From Verrucomicrobiota bacterium (GTDB lineage Bacteria > Verrucomicrobiota > Verrucomicrobiia > Limisphaerales > UBA11320): a stretch of DNA of 14,352 bases. The first letter of the stretch is position 1. Every line of letters starts with the position of its first letter. The stretch spans positions 1 through 14,352 of the forward strand of contig VHDG01000016.1 of NCBI GenBank assembly GCA_016871475.1, written 5' to 3'. Below the pieces are notes generated by a model. That model was not told the DNA's origin and did not search any database. It was given only the letters and a program-made list of their open reading frames with translations. Below, in pieces: positions 6,794-14,352 of the stretch. Both the position numbers and the translations under genes were made by a program.

Positions 6794-8989
6794 ATGACGT
6801 TCGTTCATCCCCCCCACCACTCCCTTTGTCTCCGGCAGTTTCGGGTGCTCGGGGCGGTTGTATTCCTTGTCGTCTTCGTGCTCGTGCCCTCTTCAAAAGC
6901 CCAGAGGATTTTCTTCGAAACCTTCGATTCTCTTCCCCTGGGTGCTCCCGTCCGGGAGACCGAACCCGGGGGGCTCGTCTGGACCGACATCGCCCCCCCC
7001 GACTGGACGTTGGACGACTCGCAAGTGCCTGGAATCGGAACCGACAAGTTCGGGATGCCGGAATGGGCCGGTTGGTCCTTTGCGAACAAGGACTGGTGGA
7101 TCCGAAGCTCGGGCGATCAAAAGCGATCCGAGTTCCGTCATGGGCAGGGAACGATTCTCATCTCTGACTCGGACGAGTGGGAGGATGGTCCTCATCCGGT
7201 AGGCCTGTTGAATCAATTCATCACCACCCCTGAGATCCCCTTGGGGACGGCGAGCTCCAACACCCTTCTGCTCGTCATGGACTCCTCGTGGCGGCCCGAG
7301 GCTTTCGATGATGGCCTTCCCGGCTTTCCCGTTGATGCAGACGGTTTCCCAACCAACAACCAGACCGCCGTTCTTTGGGCTTCCTACAATGGAGGCGACC
7401 CCGTTCAGATCATGAAGTTTTCCTCGGATCCCGATAGCCCGGATTTCCATGCGGACGGCAGGTTCATCAACGAGATCCTTTCCCTCCCGCTGCGGAATCC
7501 CGCTGACGCCACCAGGCTTCAACTCCGTTTCGGATTCTTGACCGCGGCGAACGACTGGTGGTGGGCGCTGGATAACATCACGATCGGCTTCCCTCCCTTT
7601 GCCAGCGCCATTACCAACAATGGGTCCAGCCTCGGCATTCGAATCAGCGAGGGTCTGGGCAAAGGGATTGATACTGCCAAACCGATCCGGGTGCGGATCA
7701 ATGACCAGAGAGACATTCCCATCGCGCGCAGCCGCAGAGGCTCATCCCTTTGGATCACGCACAATCGATTCCCGGAGGTTTTTCCGCCGCGGTCCAACTA
7801 TGTCGCTTTCGTCGAATTCGCCACTCTGGACGGACGAGTCATCGAAGAGCCCCTGCCCTTCACCACCCCCGGTTACGTTTCTGTCTTCTCCACACCCTCC
7901 ACCGTTCTGGCCGTGATAACTGAGACGTCGTGGATGAAAATTGATGAATCCAAGGAAGTGACGCTGGTGCTGAATGGACGGCCCATCCAACCCCGCAGCC
8001 TGAACCGTTCGGGAGGATCGATCCTGGCAGATTACCGCAGAAGTCAGCCCTTCTTCTCTGGCTCGTCCCACCGACTCCGGGTTCGCTTCTTCACCACGAG
8101 TGGCCAGCTCATGGAGGAGAACCTGGTGTTCACCGTGCAGGAGTTCCCCACGTTACCTCCCGAGTTGGCCACATCCATCGGCAGCGGCACGGATCCCGGG
8201 ATGCGCTGGAGAACCCATCAGCTGATTGAACCCCGCGGAGGAACCGTCGTGGAGGCTGAGAACCAGCTCACGGGAGCTCTTGGGGTCTCCATTCATAATC
8301 CCTCGGGGCAGACCGACGACGGCTCCTTCATCGTACCGTCTGTAAACTTCGACCAGACAGGGTCTCCAGCGGGTCATTTCAGGGCGACCGCCCAGGGACC
8401 GCTGGAGCAACCGGATCGTCCGGTCCCTGGCATCCCGGGAACGGTTCGGGAAGGGATCCTGTCCAACGACTATTTCGCAACGGAATGCCTAACCTACGTG
8501 GAGTTCCCCGCAGCGGGTGTGTACTGGATGGGCGTGCACTGCGATGACGGTTTCGAGTTGGTTGCGGGGGGCGAGCCTGGCGGGCCTTCCATCGATCTGG
8601 GGAGCTTCAATGGGGAGCGATCCGCTGCGGATTCGCTGTTCTACCTGCGAATCATCAAGCCGGGTGTCTATCCTTTCAGACTTTTGTGGTATGAGACGAC
8701 GGGAGCCTCAAGCATTGAATGGTTCACGCTCGATCTGGAAGGGAACAGGGCTCTGGTCGGTGGCTCGCAGCCGGATTCCTTGCGTGCTTACATCTCGCGC
8801 GTTTTCCGAACCGGACTCCATGCTTTCGAACTCACTCCGGATGGCCAGATCACGGTCACCTTCACAGGTCGGCTGTCAGTCTCCGATTCGCTCAAGGGCC
8901 CCTTCGTGCCGGTGGAGGGTGCGGTCTCACCCACTCTCATCGACCCGAGAGGCCGTCGCATGTTCTTCCGTGCTGACGCTGATCCATGA
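6794..8989 (+). CDS. Large secreted beta-sandwich protein with PA14-like domain
   Basis: A 731-residue exported protein of unknown function. The signal peptide has a strong hydrophobic core (LGAVVFLVVFVLV) with likely cleavage after SSKA (residue 36). Residues about 38-265 look like a beta-sandwich lectin or jelly-roll domain rich in Trp and Asp (GWSF, DWWI, SDEWED, ANDWWWALDNI). The middle, about 270-450, reads like Ig-type strands. Residues about 480-660 resemble a PA14-type domain (YFATECLTYVEF, GVYWMGVHCDDGFEL, GVYPFRLLWYE). The end (SLKGPFVPVEGAVSP ... RMFFRADADP) has the small C-terminal repeat common on exported verrucomicrobial proteins. No catalytic motif was recognised, so surface or carbohydrate binding is my best guess. 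The start has no clear ribosome-binding site but places the signal peptide properly. Its stop overlaps the next gene (ATGA). Confidence 0.82.
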   Translation: MTFVHPPHHSLCLRQFRVLGAVVFLVVFVLVPSSKAQRIFFETFDSLPLGAPVRETEPGGLVWTDIAPPDWTLDDSQVPGIGTDKFGMPEWAGWSFANKDWWIRSSGDQKRSEFRHGQGTILISDSDEWEDGPHPVGLLNQFITTPEIPLGTASSNTLLLVMDSSWRPEAFDDGLPGFPVDADGFPTNNQTAVLWASYNGGDPVQIMKFSSDPDSPDFHADGRFINEILSLPLRNPADATRLQLRFGFLTAANDWWWALDNITIGFPPFASAITNNGSSLGIRISEGLGKGIDTAKPIRVRINDQRDIPIARSRRGSSLWITHNRFPEVFPPRSNYVAFVEFATLDGRVIEEPLPFTTPGYVSVFSTPSTVLAVITETSWMKIDESKEVTLVLNGRPIQPRSLNRSGGSILADYRRSQPFFSGSSHRLRVRFFTTSGQLMEENLVFTVQEFPTLPPELATSIGSGTDPGMRWRTHQLIEPRGGTVVEAENQLTGALGVSIHNPSGQTDDGSFIVPSVNFDQTGSPAGHFRATAQGPLEQPDRPVPGIPGTVREGILSNDYFATECLTYVEFPAAGVYWMGVHCDDGFELVAGGEPGGPSIDLGSFNGERSAADSLFYLRIIKPGVYPFRLLWYETTGASSIEWFTLDLEGNRALVGGSQPDSLRAYISRVFRTGLHAFELTPDGQITVTFTGRLSVSDSLKGPFVPVEGAVSPTLIDPRGRRMFFRADADP

Positions 8990-9768
8990 GCTCCGGCGCT
9001 CCGTACCTTCCAGACTTCACAGCTGTTCAATGGGCCATGGCCTGCGTGGCCGCATTTGGCATCGGCGTATCGAAGAGCGGCCTGCCTGGAATCAGCCTCC
9101 TGCACGTGCTCATCTTCGCGTGGCTCTTTCCAGGAGTGGCCTCCACGGGTGTTGTGCTCCCGATGCTGGTGGCCGGGGATGTGGGTGCCATCATTCTCTT
9201 TCGACGCCATGCGTCTTGGGCTCACATCGCGAAGACGATTCCACCTGCGATGGCTGGGGTGCTGGTCGGTTGTGGTGTTCTGCGCTGGCTGCCTGATGCG
9301 CACTTCCAGCCTGTGATTGGCGCCATCATCCTGGTGCTTGCAGCGATGCAGCTCGTGCGTTCCTGGAAGCCGGAAGCGTTCACCCGCCTTCCGCATTCGC
9401 ATGGCTTCGCGCTGAGTGTCGGGTTTGCAGCGGGCGTCACCACGATGATCGCCAACGCCGCTGGCCCCGTCATGGGCGTCTATCTGGTGGCAGTCGGCCT
9501 GCCCAAGGAAGTGTTCGTGGGAACGAGCGCATGGTTCTTTCTCTTGATCAACCTGTTCAAGGTCCCTTTCAGCGCGCACATGGGACTCATCAATGCGAAG
9601 AGCCTCCTGTTCAATTGCACATTGATCCCCTGCATCGTGGCGGGCCTGTTCGCCGGCCGATGGATCGTGTCCAAGCTTCCCCAACGCCTGTTCGATTCCC
9701 TGGTGCTGGCGTTTGCCATTCTCGTGGCATTTCGACTTCTGCTCACAAACCTTTTCACCCACGGATGA
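8986..9768 (+). CDS. TauE/SafE (TSUP) family membrane permease
   Basis: A 260-residue inner-membrane protein with about seven or eight hydrophobic segments and the twofold pattern of the TSUP (sulfite exporter TauE/SafE) family. The first half opens with GIGVSKSGLPGIS and contains GVVLPMLVAGDVGAI; the second half repeats the theme with FAAGVTTMIANAAGPVMGVYLV, followed by GTSAWFFLLINLFKVPF. Length is usual for the family. Members move small sulfur or organic anions, such as sulfite, sulfoacetate or other organosulfur compounds; the substrate cannot be told here. It overlaps the secreted-protein gene by four bases, so the two are probably translated together. It converges on rpmB across a 256-bp gap, and no plus-strand terminator is evident. 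Confidence 0.87.
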   Translation: MSSGAPYLPDFTAVQWAMACVAAFGIGVSKSGLPGISLLHVLIFAWLFPGVASTGVVLPMLVAGDVGAIILFRRHASWAHIAKTIPPAMAGVLVGCGVLRWLPDAHFQPVIGAIILVLAAMQLVRSWKPEAFTRLPHSHGFALSVGFAAGVTTMIANAAGPVMGVYLVAVGLPKEVFVGTSAWFFLLINLFKVPFSAHMGLINAKSLLFNCTLIPCIVAGLFAGRWIVSKLPQRLFDSLVLAFAILVAFRLLLTNLFTHG

Positions 9769-9960
9769 ACACCCACTCAAGTGGATCCTCCGGGCGCTTC
9801 CATTTTACGGCCACGAACCGAACTGCGGGTTGGAGCGAAAGCATCCGAATGGGAACTGGACCCCACGGCTTTGCAGGAGTTATTTCGCGCGGTGAAGCCC
9901 CCCGCTCATCGACCATCTGAGCGAGACGTCCTACGGAGGGGCAGACAGCTTGGAGTGAAA

Positions 9961-9991
9961 CGGAAAAGAAAAGCCCGGCACTGGCCGGGCT
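9961..9991 (-). terminator. Intrinsic terminator of rpmB
   Basis: On the minus strand AGCCCGGC and GCCGGGCT pair in a perfect 8-bp GC-rich stem (9972-9979 with 9984-9991) around a 4-base loop, followed by a T-rich tail TTTTCTTTTCC. It lies 33 bases past the rpmB stop. The plus-strand flank is not T-rich, so it serves the minus-strand gene. Confidence 0.85.
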
Positions 9992-10024
9992 ACGAAAACG
10001 GGGTGAGATCTGAAGGGATCCCGA

Positions 10025-10297
10025 TTACTTCTTGGCAGCGGCTGCCTGCGGCTTCTTCCAGCTCCGCTTGGGAGCTTTGGTGACCAAGCCTTTCTTGATG
10101 GCACTGGCAGCGACGCGGATATAACGAACCTCGCCGTCGATGATCGCTTTTACGCGTTGGAGGTTGGGTAGGAAACGGCGCTTGGTGATGGCGGTAACGT
10201 GGGTACCAATGCCCCCCTGTTTCTTCGCCTTACCACTTCGCCAAATGATGCTGCCCTTGGTGGGGCGCTTGCCGGTCAATTCACAGATTCGTGCCAT
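10025..10297 (-). CDS. rpmB: 50S ribosomal protein L28
   Basis: A 90-residue basic protein matching L28 from end to end: the N-terminus MARICELTGKRP, the KRRFLPNLQRV core (about 39-49) and the RYIRVAASAIK strand (about 58-68). It binds 23S rRNA in the large subunit. Compared with the 78-residue E. coli protein it has an extra basic, glycine-rich segment (about residues 18-37, with GKAKKQGGIGTHV) and an Ala/Lys-rich tail. From memory, chlamydial L28 has a similar insertion, which supports a PVC-group source. It lies downstream of the ATP-grasp gene on the same strand with a 155-bp gap that could hold its own promoter. A TTGCAA (10348-10353) and AAAGTA (minus TACTTT, 10326-10331) pair 16 bases apart is a weak candidate. 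It ends in a clear terminator. Confidence 0.97.
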   Translation of the reverse strand: MARICELTGKRPTKGSIIWRSGKAKKQGGIGTHVTAITKRRFLPNLQRVKAIIDGEVRYIRVAASAIKKGLVTKAPKRSWKKPQAAAAKK

Positions 10298-10432
10298 AAA
10301 GGTGCTCGCTTAAAAAAGAGGGGAAAAAGTAGCTGCCAAAGCCTCGGTTGCAAGCCCTTAATTGTGGAATTTTGCGGTCGCGCCCGACGCAAGCCGTTCG
10401 GGCAGAGCCCAATCCTCGCCAACGCTCTTGCC

Positions 10433-10454
10433 AAAAAAGCCACCGGAGAGGCTC
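10433..10454 (-). terminator. Possible weak terminator after the ATP-grasp gene
   Basis: Right at the ATP-grasp stop codon, the minus strand reads GAGCC, an 8-base loop, GGC, then six T's. The stem is only 4-5 bp and includes the last base of the stop codon, so termination would be weak or partial, possibly letting transcription run on into rpmB. Confidence 0.35.
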
Positions 10455-11472
10455 AATCCCGAACCGCAGACATCCCCAGGCGCAAGATCCGATCCATCAG
10501 CGCCGGATAGGACACGCCCGCCTTCCCGGCCGAGAGGGCAAAGTCCTCGTCGGCTGCCAGGATCGGATTCGGATTGGCCTCGATGAAGCAAATCTCGCCC
10601 TTGGGGGTCAGCCGAAGATCAATCCTCGCGTAGCCATCCAGCACCAGCAATCGATAGATCCTCTTGCACAAATCCACGATCTCTCCCTCCAGGGCCGGAT
10701 CCAACCCCTCGGCAAACTGATTCCTCAAACCCCAGCGCGTCCGGTAATCCTCGTCCCACTTGGCCTTGTAGGTTGCGAGCTTCGGCTCGTCCGGCGGCAC
10801 CTCCTGAAAGACCAACTCCCGGATCGGAAACACTTCCAGGCGGCGGTTGCCCATCAAGCTCACATAGAGCTCCCGGCCCTCGATATACTCCTCCGCAATC
10901 ACATCGGACTGATACTTCTCGTGCAGAAATTGTATCCGCTCGTGATAAGCCTCATCAGATTCCACGAAGGATGCCTGAGAGATGCCCAGCGATGCCTCTT
11001 CCTTCAGAGGCTTGATCACAACAGGAAACTGCAGGCGCTTGGGTCTGGTCAGACGTTTCCCACGAGGGGTGACCGCAAACTCCGGCACCCGGATTCGATG
11101 ATAGCCCAGGATTTTTTTCGAGATCCCCTTCTGCTTGCACAGGGTGAGACCGATGGAGCTGCATCCGGTGAAGGGAACATCCTGCATCTCCAAAACCGAG
11201 ACTATGTTCTGGTCAAAGGCGCGATTGTTTTTGAATTGATCGGCTAGGTTGAAGATGACATCCGGCTGATACGACTGGAGCTTCTGGCGCAGGAGGTCCA
11301 TGTCGTCGAACAGAGCAAGAAACTGAACCTCGTGCCCCAGTTCCTGCAATGCCTTCAATACGTTTGCCTCTGTCTTCCAGTCCTCGGTCTTGAGTTCCGC
11401 GGACAGATCTTGATCCAGCGACGTGGGTGAGATCGCATCGAACAGCGCCAGGATGGTCAGCTTGCGTTTCAA
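10453..11472 (-). CDS. ATP-grasp protein, D-alanine-D-alanine ligase-like
   Basis: A 339-residue ATP-grasp enzyme resembling D-Ala-D-Ala ligases. DVIFNLAD (71-78) corresponds to the N-terminal 'D-V-V-F-N' strand. FPVVIKPLKEEASLGIS (149-165) holds the ATP-binding lysine (K154) and the loop over the phosphates. YIEGRELYVSLMG (196-208) is the usual second strand, and YARIDLRL (281-288) with CFIEANPNP (295-303; E298 and N300) provides the metal ligands. The enzyme should join a carboxylate to an amine using ATP. Parts of Ddl that set D-Ala specificity are not obviously conserved, so a different peptide or amino-acid ligase is quite possible. The start is TTG at 11472, only six bases after the metallopeptidase stop; no upstream ATG fits. 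The pairing suggests both act on the same peptide-like substrate. A house-keeping ddl role is less likely, as no cell-wall genes are nearby. Confidence 0.82.
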   Translation of the reverse strand: MKRKLTILALFDAISPTSLDQDLSAELKTEDWKTEANVLKALQELGHEVQFLALFDDMDLLRQKLQSYQPDVIFNLADQFKNNRAFDQNIVSVLEMQDVPFTGCSSIGLTLCKQKGISKKILGYHRIRVPEFAVTPRGKRLTRPKRLQFPVVIKPLKEEASLGISQASFVESDEAYHERIQFLHEKYQSDVIAEEYIEGRELYVSLMGNRRLEVFPIRELVFQEVPPDEPKLATYKAKWDEDYRTRWGLRNQFAEGLDPALEGEIVDLCKRIYRLLVLDGYARIDLRLTPKGEICFIEANPNPILAADEDFALSAGKAGVSYPALMDRILRLGMSAVRD

Positions 11473-11478
11473 TCAGTG

Positions 11479-12552
11479 TTACTTCGTTCGCTTGAACTTG
11501 CCGGTAAACAAATGATTCATCACCAGCGTGGTGATGTAGGCCGACACATGAAGACTCGGATCCATCTCGGAGGACTTGAGAGCCAAATTGAGATCGTCAC
11601 ACCGCTCAATCAGACGTTTGAGGAGTTTGGCGACGGGGTATCGTCGATCCTTCGTCCATTCGCAGATCGAGTTCAGAAGCGGACGCCGATGCCGCCTCAG
11701 CCACGTGGCTGCGCGAACAGATCCGGCATCATCTGGATTGGCTGGGAACAGCCGACGCAAATCCTGGTCGTAGAAATCGGGATACGTCTCTTCCTGCTCC
11801 TTGCGTTTCCGTAGGTAGTAATTCTTGAGCTTGATGTTGAGGAAGTCGTAATCCGACGGCTTATATGCGGGGGCGTGAGTCGGATTCATCCCGGCCAGTC
11901 CCTTCATCAGCTCATCCACATATTGCAGCTTGTGGAACGCCTTCCAATCCTTGTACCGCTCCTGCCAGTCCGAGTCGGGGGTCAGCCAGACGGCGAAGGT
12001 CTCTGCGAAATCTTCATCCGGATGGCTCTGGGCATACCAGTCGTCCAGGTGAATCACATAGGCTTTGCTGTAGGGGCGAGGCCGGTAATAAGCGGGGGTC
12101 TCCTCGAAGGAGGTCAGTCCAAACATGCGCTGCCAACGCTTCTTCCGATAGAGCTGATAGGCGTAGGCGTAGGCATGACCCGCCTCGTGACGAAGGAGCT
12201 TCATGAACGCCCCGGGGGTATCACCCTCCACCTCCAGCAGAAACCGTCGTTCCAGCCTTTCCAACCGCTCGTGAACAAGAAAGAACGGGATGTAGATGGC
12301 AGGAATGCCGACCGGGACAAACCATTCATCACCCACGTGACAGGGGGGATGAAAGGTCAGGTTCCTTGCGGCAAGCTCTCGATGGAGCTGTTCGATCAAG
12401 GGCTGCAGATGGGAATCCTGCAACTGGAGCTTGAGCTGGGAGATACGCTTCTCCAGCAGTTGCTCATCCGAAAGGCCGTTCCAGGGTCCATGATCCACAG
12501 GAGAAACCTTAGCCACTCCGAGCCGTGCCGTGCAAAACCAAATCCCCGGCAA
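11479..12552 (-). CDS. Putative zinc metallopeptidase (Peptidase_Mx type)
   Basis: A 357-residue soluble protein with a classic zincin site: HEAGH at 122-126 (two His ligands and the catalytic Glu) and a downstream DEDFAETFAVWLTP (179-192) whose E184 is the likely third zinc ligand. The text around the site (RHEAGHAYAYAYQLYRKKRW) fits the 'putative zinc-binding metallopeptidase' family found in many environmental bacteria. No signal peptide or membrane span is seen, so it is probably cytoplasmic. The C-terminal third is Lys/Arg-rich and helical. The start at 12552 is supported by GGGAGG ten bases upstream. The ATP-grasp gene follows after six bases, so the two form a unit. The substrate is unknown. 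A GTG at 12501 could be a shorter alternative start. Confidence 0.82.
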   Translation of the reverse strand: MPGIWFCTARLGVAKVSPVDHGPWNGLSDEQLLEKRISQLKLQLQDSHLQPLIEQLHRELAARNLTFHPPCHVGDEWFVPVGIPAIYIPFFLVHERLERLERRFLLEVEGDTPGAFMKLLRHEAGHAYAYAYQLYRKKRWQRMFGLTSFEETPAYYRPRPYSKAYVIHLDDWYAQSHPDEDFAETFAVWLTPDSDWQERYKDWKAFHKLQYVDELMKGLAGMNPTHAPAYKPSDYDFLNIKLKNYYLRKRKEQEETYPDFYDQDLRRLFPANPDDAGSVRAATWLRRHRRPLLNSICEWTKDRRYPVAKLLKRLIERCDDLNLALKSSEMDPSLHVSAYITTLVMNHLFTGKFKRTK

Positions 12553-12616
12553 TCCATGTCCTTCAAACCTCCCAGCCTGCTAATGCTCCCCTGGATGCAG
12601 GGGAGGCTGGCAAAGA

Positions 12617-13390
12617 TCAGCGGGAGGAGATCTCCTGCTGCCCGAGCCGGCGAACACGGATGGATCGAAATGACACCTCGTGACCCGTGTGTTGGAGGCA
12701 GACATGGCCGGCCTTCTCGCGACCATAACGCGGCAATGATCTGAACGGGCTTCCCACCAGGGCCTGTTGGAATTCACTGCTGTCCAACGACACACTCATC
12801 AGCTGCACTCCGTTCAACCAGTGCTCGATCTGCCCCTTCGACATCCTGATGACTGAAAGATGGTAGCCGCCCACAGCCCGGCTCACCGTCGATGCCTGGG
12901 GTGCCTGCAGCTCGTACAACGCTCCGGTCCCACGCTTCGTGCCCGCGAGCCCGGCTTCCCCTTCCCCTGCAATCTGATACTCGAGTCCGCTGTCCGAGCT
13001 CGGCCCGTAATCCTCGATCACTCGATAGAGAATCCCGCTCTCCGCTCCTGCCCCAGCCCGCCACTCCACTTCCAGCTCGAAGTCCTCGTAAAGCTCCAGG
13101 CTGATGAGATCCACCTTCGGCCCACCTGCGATCGTCTTGAGCTCGCCGCGTTCGATCTTCCAACTCCGGCGCGGAAAGTCATACAGCTTGTATCCCCGCA
13201 GCTGATGTGTCTTGCCGGAGTACAGGACCTCCCAGTCGCCCGGCCTCGGAGCGGCGCCCTTGCGGGGCTTGGCCACCAGAGGGCTGCATGAAAGCCCCGC
13301 AGCCAGCGCGAGCAGTGTGCATCGCCAAACCGCGCGACGAATGGGCAGTAAGGAGCTGGACGCCAGTTTGCTGAGGACAAGGGAGATCAC
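12617..13390 (-). CDS. Exported DUF1080 (3-keto-disaccharide hydrolase family) protein
   Basis: A secreted DUF1080 protein, a concanavalin-like beta-sandwich linked to glycoside breakdown. WEVLYSGKTHQLRGYKLYDFP gives way to the family's WKIERGEL strand, and YEDFELEVEWRAGAGAESGILYR followed by SGLEYQIAGEG matches the central DUF1080 signature; the end (HTGHEVSFRSIRVRRL) is the usual last strand. A signal segment (CTLLALAAGLSCSPLVA) precedes the mature part. No ATG lies at a sensible place: the frame is open to 13516, and GTG at 13390 or 13423 are the best starts; I chose 13390 because it gives a normal-length signal peptide. No ribosome-binding site is seen at either. It lies 64 bases upstream of the metallopeptidase gene on the same strand and may share its transcript. 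The enzymatic role of this family is known for only a few members. Confidence 0.8.
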   Translation of the reverse strand: MISLVLSKLASSSLLPIRRAVWRCTLLALAAGLSCSPLVAKPRKGAAPRPGDWEVLYSGKTHQLRGYKLYDFPRRSWKIERGELKTIAGGPKVDLISLELYEDFELEVEWRAGAGAESGILYRVIEDYGPSSDSGLEYQIAGEGEAGLAGTKRGTGALYELQAPQASTVSRAVGGYHLSVIRMSKGQIEHWLNGVQLMSVSLDSSEFQQALVGSPFRSLPRYGREKAGHVCLQHTGHEVSFRSIRVRRLGQQEISSR

Positions 13391-13490
13391 GTGGATAATG
13401 AGCCACGCCACACTCTCCGCCACAAGCTCGGGCCCGGCGGGCCAACTTCCAGGGGATGGCCCCGGGAGACCCTTCCCCCGCGTAGGGGAA

Positions 13491-14352
13491 TTACGGGGAG
13501 GTCGGTTTCGGGGCAAGCAGCCGGCGTTGCTCGCGTTGGTGGTCCTGGTTGATCTGGATCAAAGCCGATTGCTTCTGGTCCGCGGTCATCGTCGCATTGG
13601 CCTGGACCTGATTTCGCCGTGCCTGGCTCTGCTTATAGAGTTCAAACAAAGGTTGGGTCGAAGTTTCCGGAGCGCCGGACTGCATCACCATGAGCTGAGC
13701 CTGGCGATACATCGGGTCGCGACTCAGTATGAGTTGGGCATATCGCTCCTGCCCCAGAACCTCGGACAACGCCTGGTCGCGCTGGCGCGTCAACTGCTCC
13801 CGCTGCCGCGCTCCCAGCGCCTCCTCACCCCCATACTCCAGCTGAATCTGATGATCGATCTGGTCGGTCGCGCGAAATATCTTTCGAAACTCCTCGGGAC
13901 CAATCCCCATGCCCCGCAGATCCTGTCGGAGCTTGCTGGAATTGTGAGAGAACCGGAGGAGGAACTCCTCCAGCTGCGGGCGATCGAGAATCACCGAGAG
14001 ATCCTTCCGGGTCATGTCGCGTAAGCGAGCGAGCTCGACCTGGCTGGTCGATTGACCCTCGTTGAAGCGGCCCATGAGGTAATCCTGGTGACGGGATACA
14101 GATCGGGCACAGATTTCCTGCACGCCAATATAGATATCCAGGGGCATCGCCCCGAGCACGGGCCCGGTCAGGGCAACGGCATGGTTCGCCAAGGAAGGCA
14201 GCCGATCCTCCTGCTCCCAGTTGTCACCCAGATAGCGCGTGAGCACCTCGCGTCGATCCAGCATCAGGGATTGCATCCTGGATTGATACTCGGGGTTGTA
14301 GCCTCCGGATACGGAGAGCGTCTCCATCTGCCACCACTTGAAATCGTATGTC
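13491..14352 (-). CDS. Helical hypothetical protein, 5' end outside the window
   Basis: The frame is open through the right edge of the window. The residues before the first internal ATG (14327) read YDFKWWQ, in keeping with the rest, so the true start is probably outside. The visible 287 residues are rich in Gln, Arg, Leu and Glu and are predicted largely helical. They include QREQLTRQRDQALSEVLGQER followed by YAQLILSRDPMY and a C-terminal coil (QARRNQVQANATMTADQKQ). The 'T-x-D-Q-K-x-A-L-x-Q-I' tail resembles hypothetical exported proteins common in Verrucomicrobiota, where similar segments follow a propeptide-like N-terminus. No catalytic motif or membrane span is seen. Its function is unknown. 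It ends about 100 bases before the likely DUF1080 start on the same strand. Confidence 0.75.
   Translation of the reverse strand, partial: TYDFKWWQMETLSVSGGYNPEYQSRMQSLMLDRREVLTRYLGDNWEQEDRLPSLANHAVALTGPVLGAMPLDIYIGVQEICARSVSRHQDYLMGRFNEGQSTSQVELARLRDMTRKDLSVILDRPQLEEFLLRFSHNSSKLRQDLRGMGIGPEEFRKIFRATDQIDHQIQLEYGGEEALGARQREQLTRQRDQALSEVLGQERYAQLILSRDPMYRQAQLMVMQSGAPETSTQPLFELYKQSQARRNQVQANATMTADQKQSALIQINQDHQREQRRLLAPKPTSP

Noticed and set aside
8788..9780. 330-codon open frame on the minus strand opposite the permease
   Set aside because: The translation is rich in His, Arg, Glu and Cys with no pattern, typical of the antisense of a membrane-protein gene.
9781..10083. 100-codon plus-strand open frame between the permease and rpmB
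   Set aside because: It runs through the rpmB terminator and into the antisense of rpmB, and has no motif or ribosome-binding site.
11875..12744. 289-codon open frame on the plus strand across the metallopeptidase gene
   Set aside because: It is antisense to a protein with HEAGH and family-wide conservation, shows no motif, and extends into the next gene's 3' end.
13473..13490. 6-bp GC-rich hairpin just after the stop of the right-edge gene
   Set aside because: No T-run follows on the minus strand, so I did not call it a terminator; readthrough into the DUF1080 gene is possible.

Overview
The window looks like a chromosomal segment from a free-living, GC-rich member of the PVC group, most likely Verrucomicrobiota (Limisphaerales/Pedosphaera-like). 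This rests on several sequence signs, not on a search. The ribosomal protein L28 carries a basic, glycine-rich insertion that I recall from chlamydial L28. The 731-residue secreted protein ends in the 'GPF-x-PV-x-GA-x-SP ... FFR' style tail common on exported verrucomicrobial proteins. A DUF1080 protein, a Peptidase_Mx-type metallopeptidase and a GT4 enzyme with an N-terminal GGMYCGNC motif also fit.

Layout. The left edge (1-224, minus) holds the 5' end of an exported protein, possibly a lactonase-type beta-propeller. A gene-poor divergent region (225-951) follows; its only clear structure is a near-perfect 25-bp inverted repeat (667-691 / 804-828). From 952 to 6646 runs a tightly packed five-gene plus-strand operon: exported PQQ-type beta-propeller, HemN-like radical SAM enzyme, chorismate lyase-family protein, FAD oxidoreductase with flavin-halogenase signatures, and GT4 glycosyltransferase. 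Neighbouring genes overlap by 4 bp at three of the four junctions, and the remaining gap is 13 bp. A second plus-strand pair (6794-9768) couples a large secreted PA14-like protein to a TauE/SafE-type permease, again with a 4-bp overlap.

From 10025 to the right edge all genes are on the minus strand. Read in transcription order they are a partial helical hypothetical protein, a DUF1080 protein, a zinc metallopeptidase, an ATP-grasp ligase six bases downstream of it, and rpmB (L28), which ends in a clear intrinsic terminator (9961-9991).

The most interesting part is the five-gene operon. Chorismate lyase would supply a hydroxybenzoate, and the halogenase-like flavoenzyme, the HemN-like radical SAM protein (a family that includes ring methylases and cyclopropanases as well as haem enzymes) and the glycosyltransferase could all act on it. 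That suggests a small, apparently undescribed aromatic-metabolite pathway. The individual family calls are solid; the joint pathway is inference. The ATP-grasp/metallopeptidase pair is a second candidate for an uncharacterised small system, with one enzyme that could make a peptide-like bond and one that could cut it.
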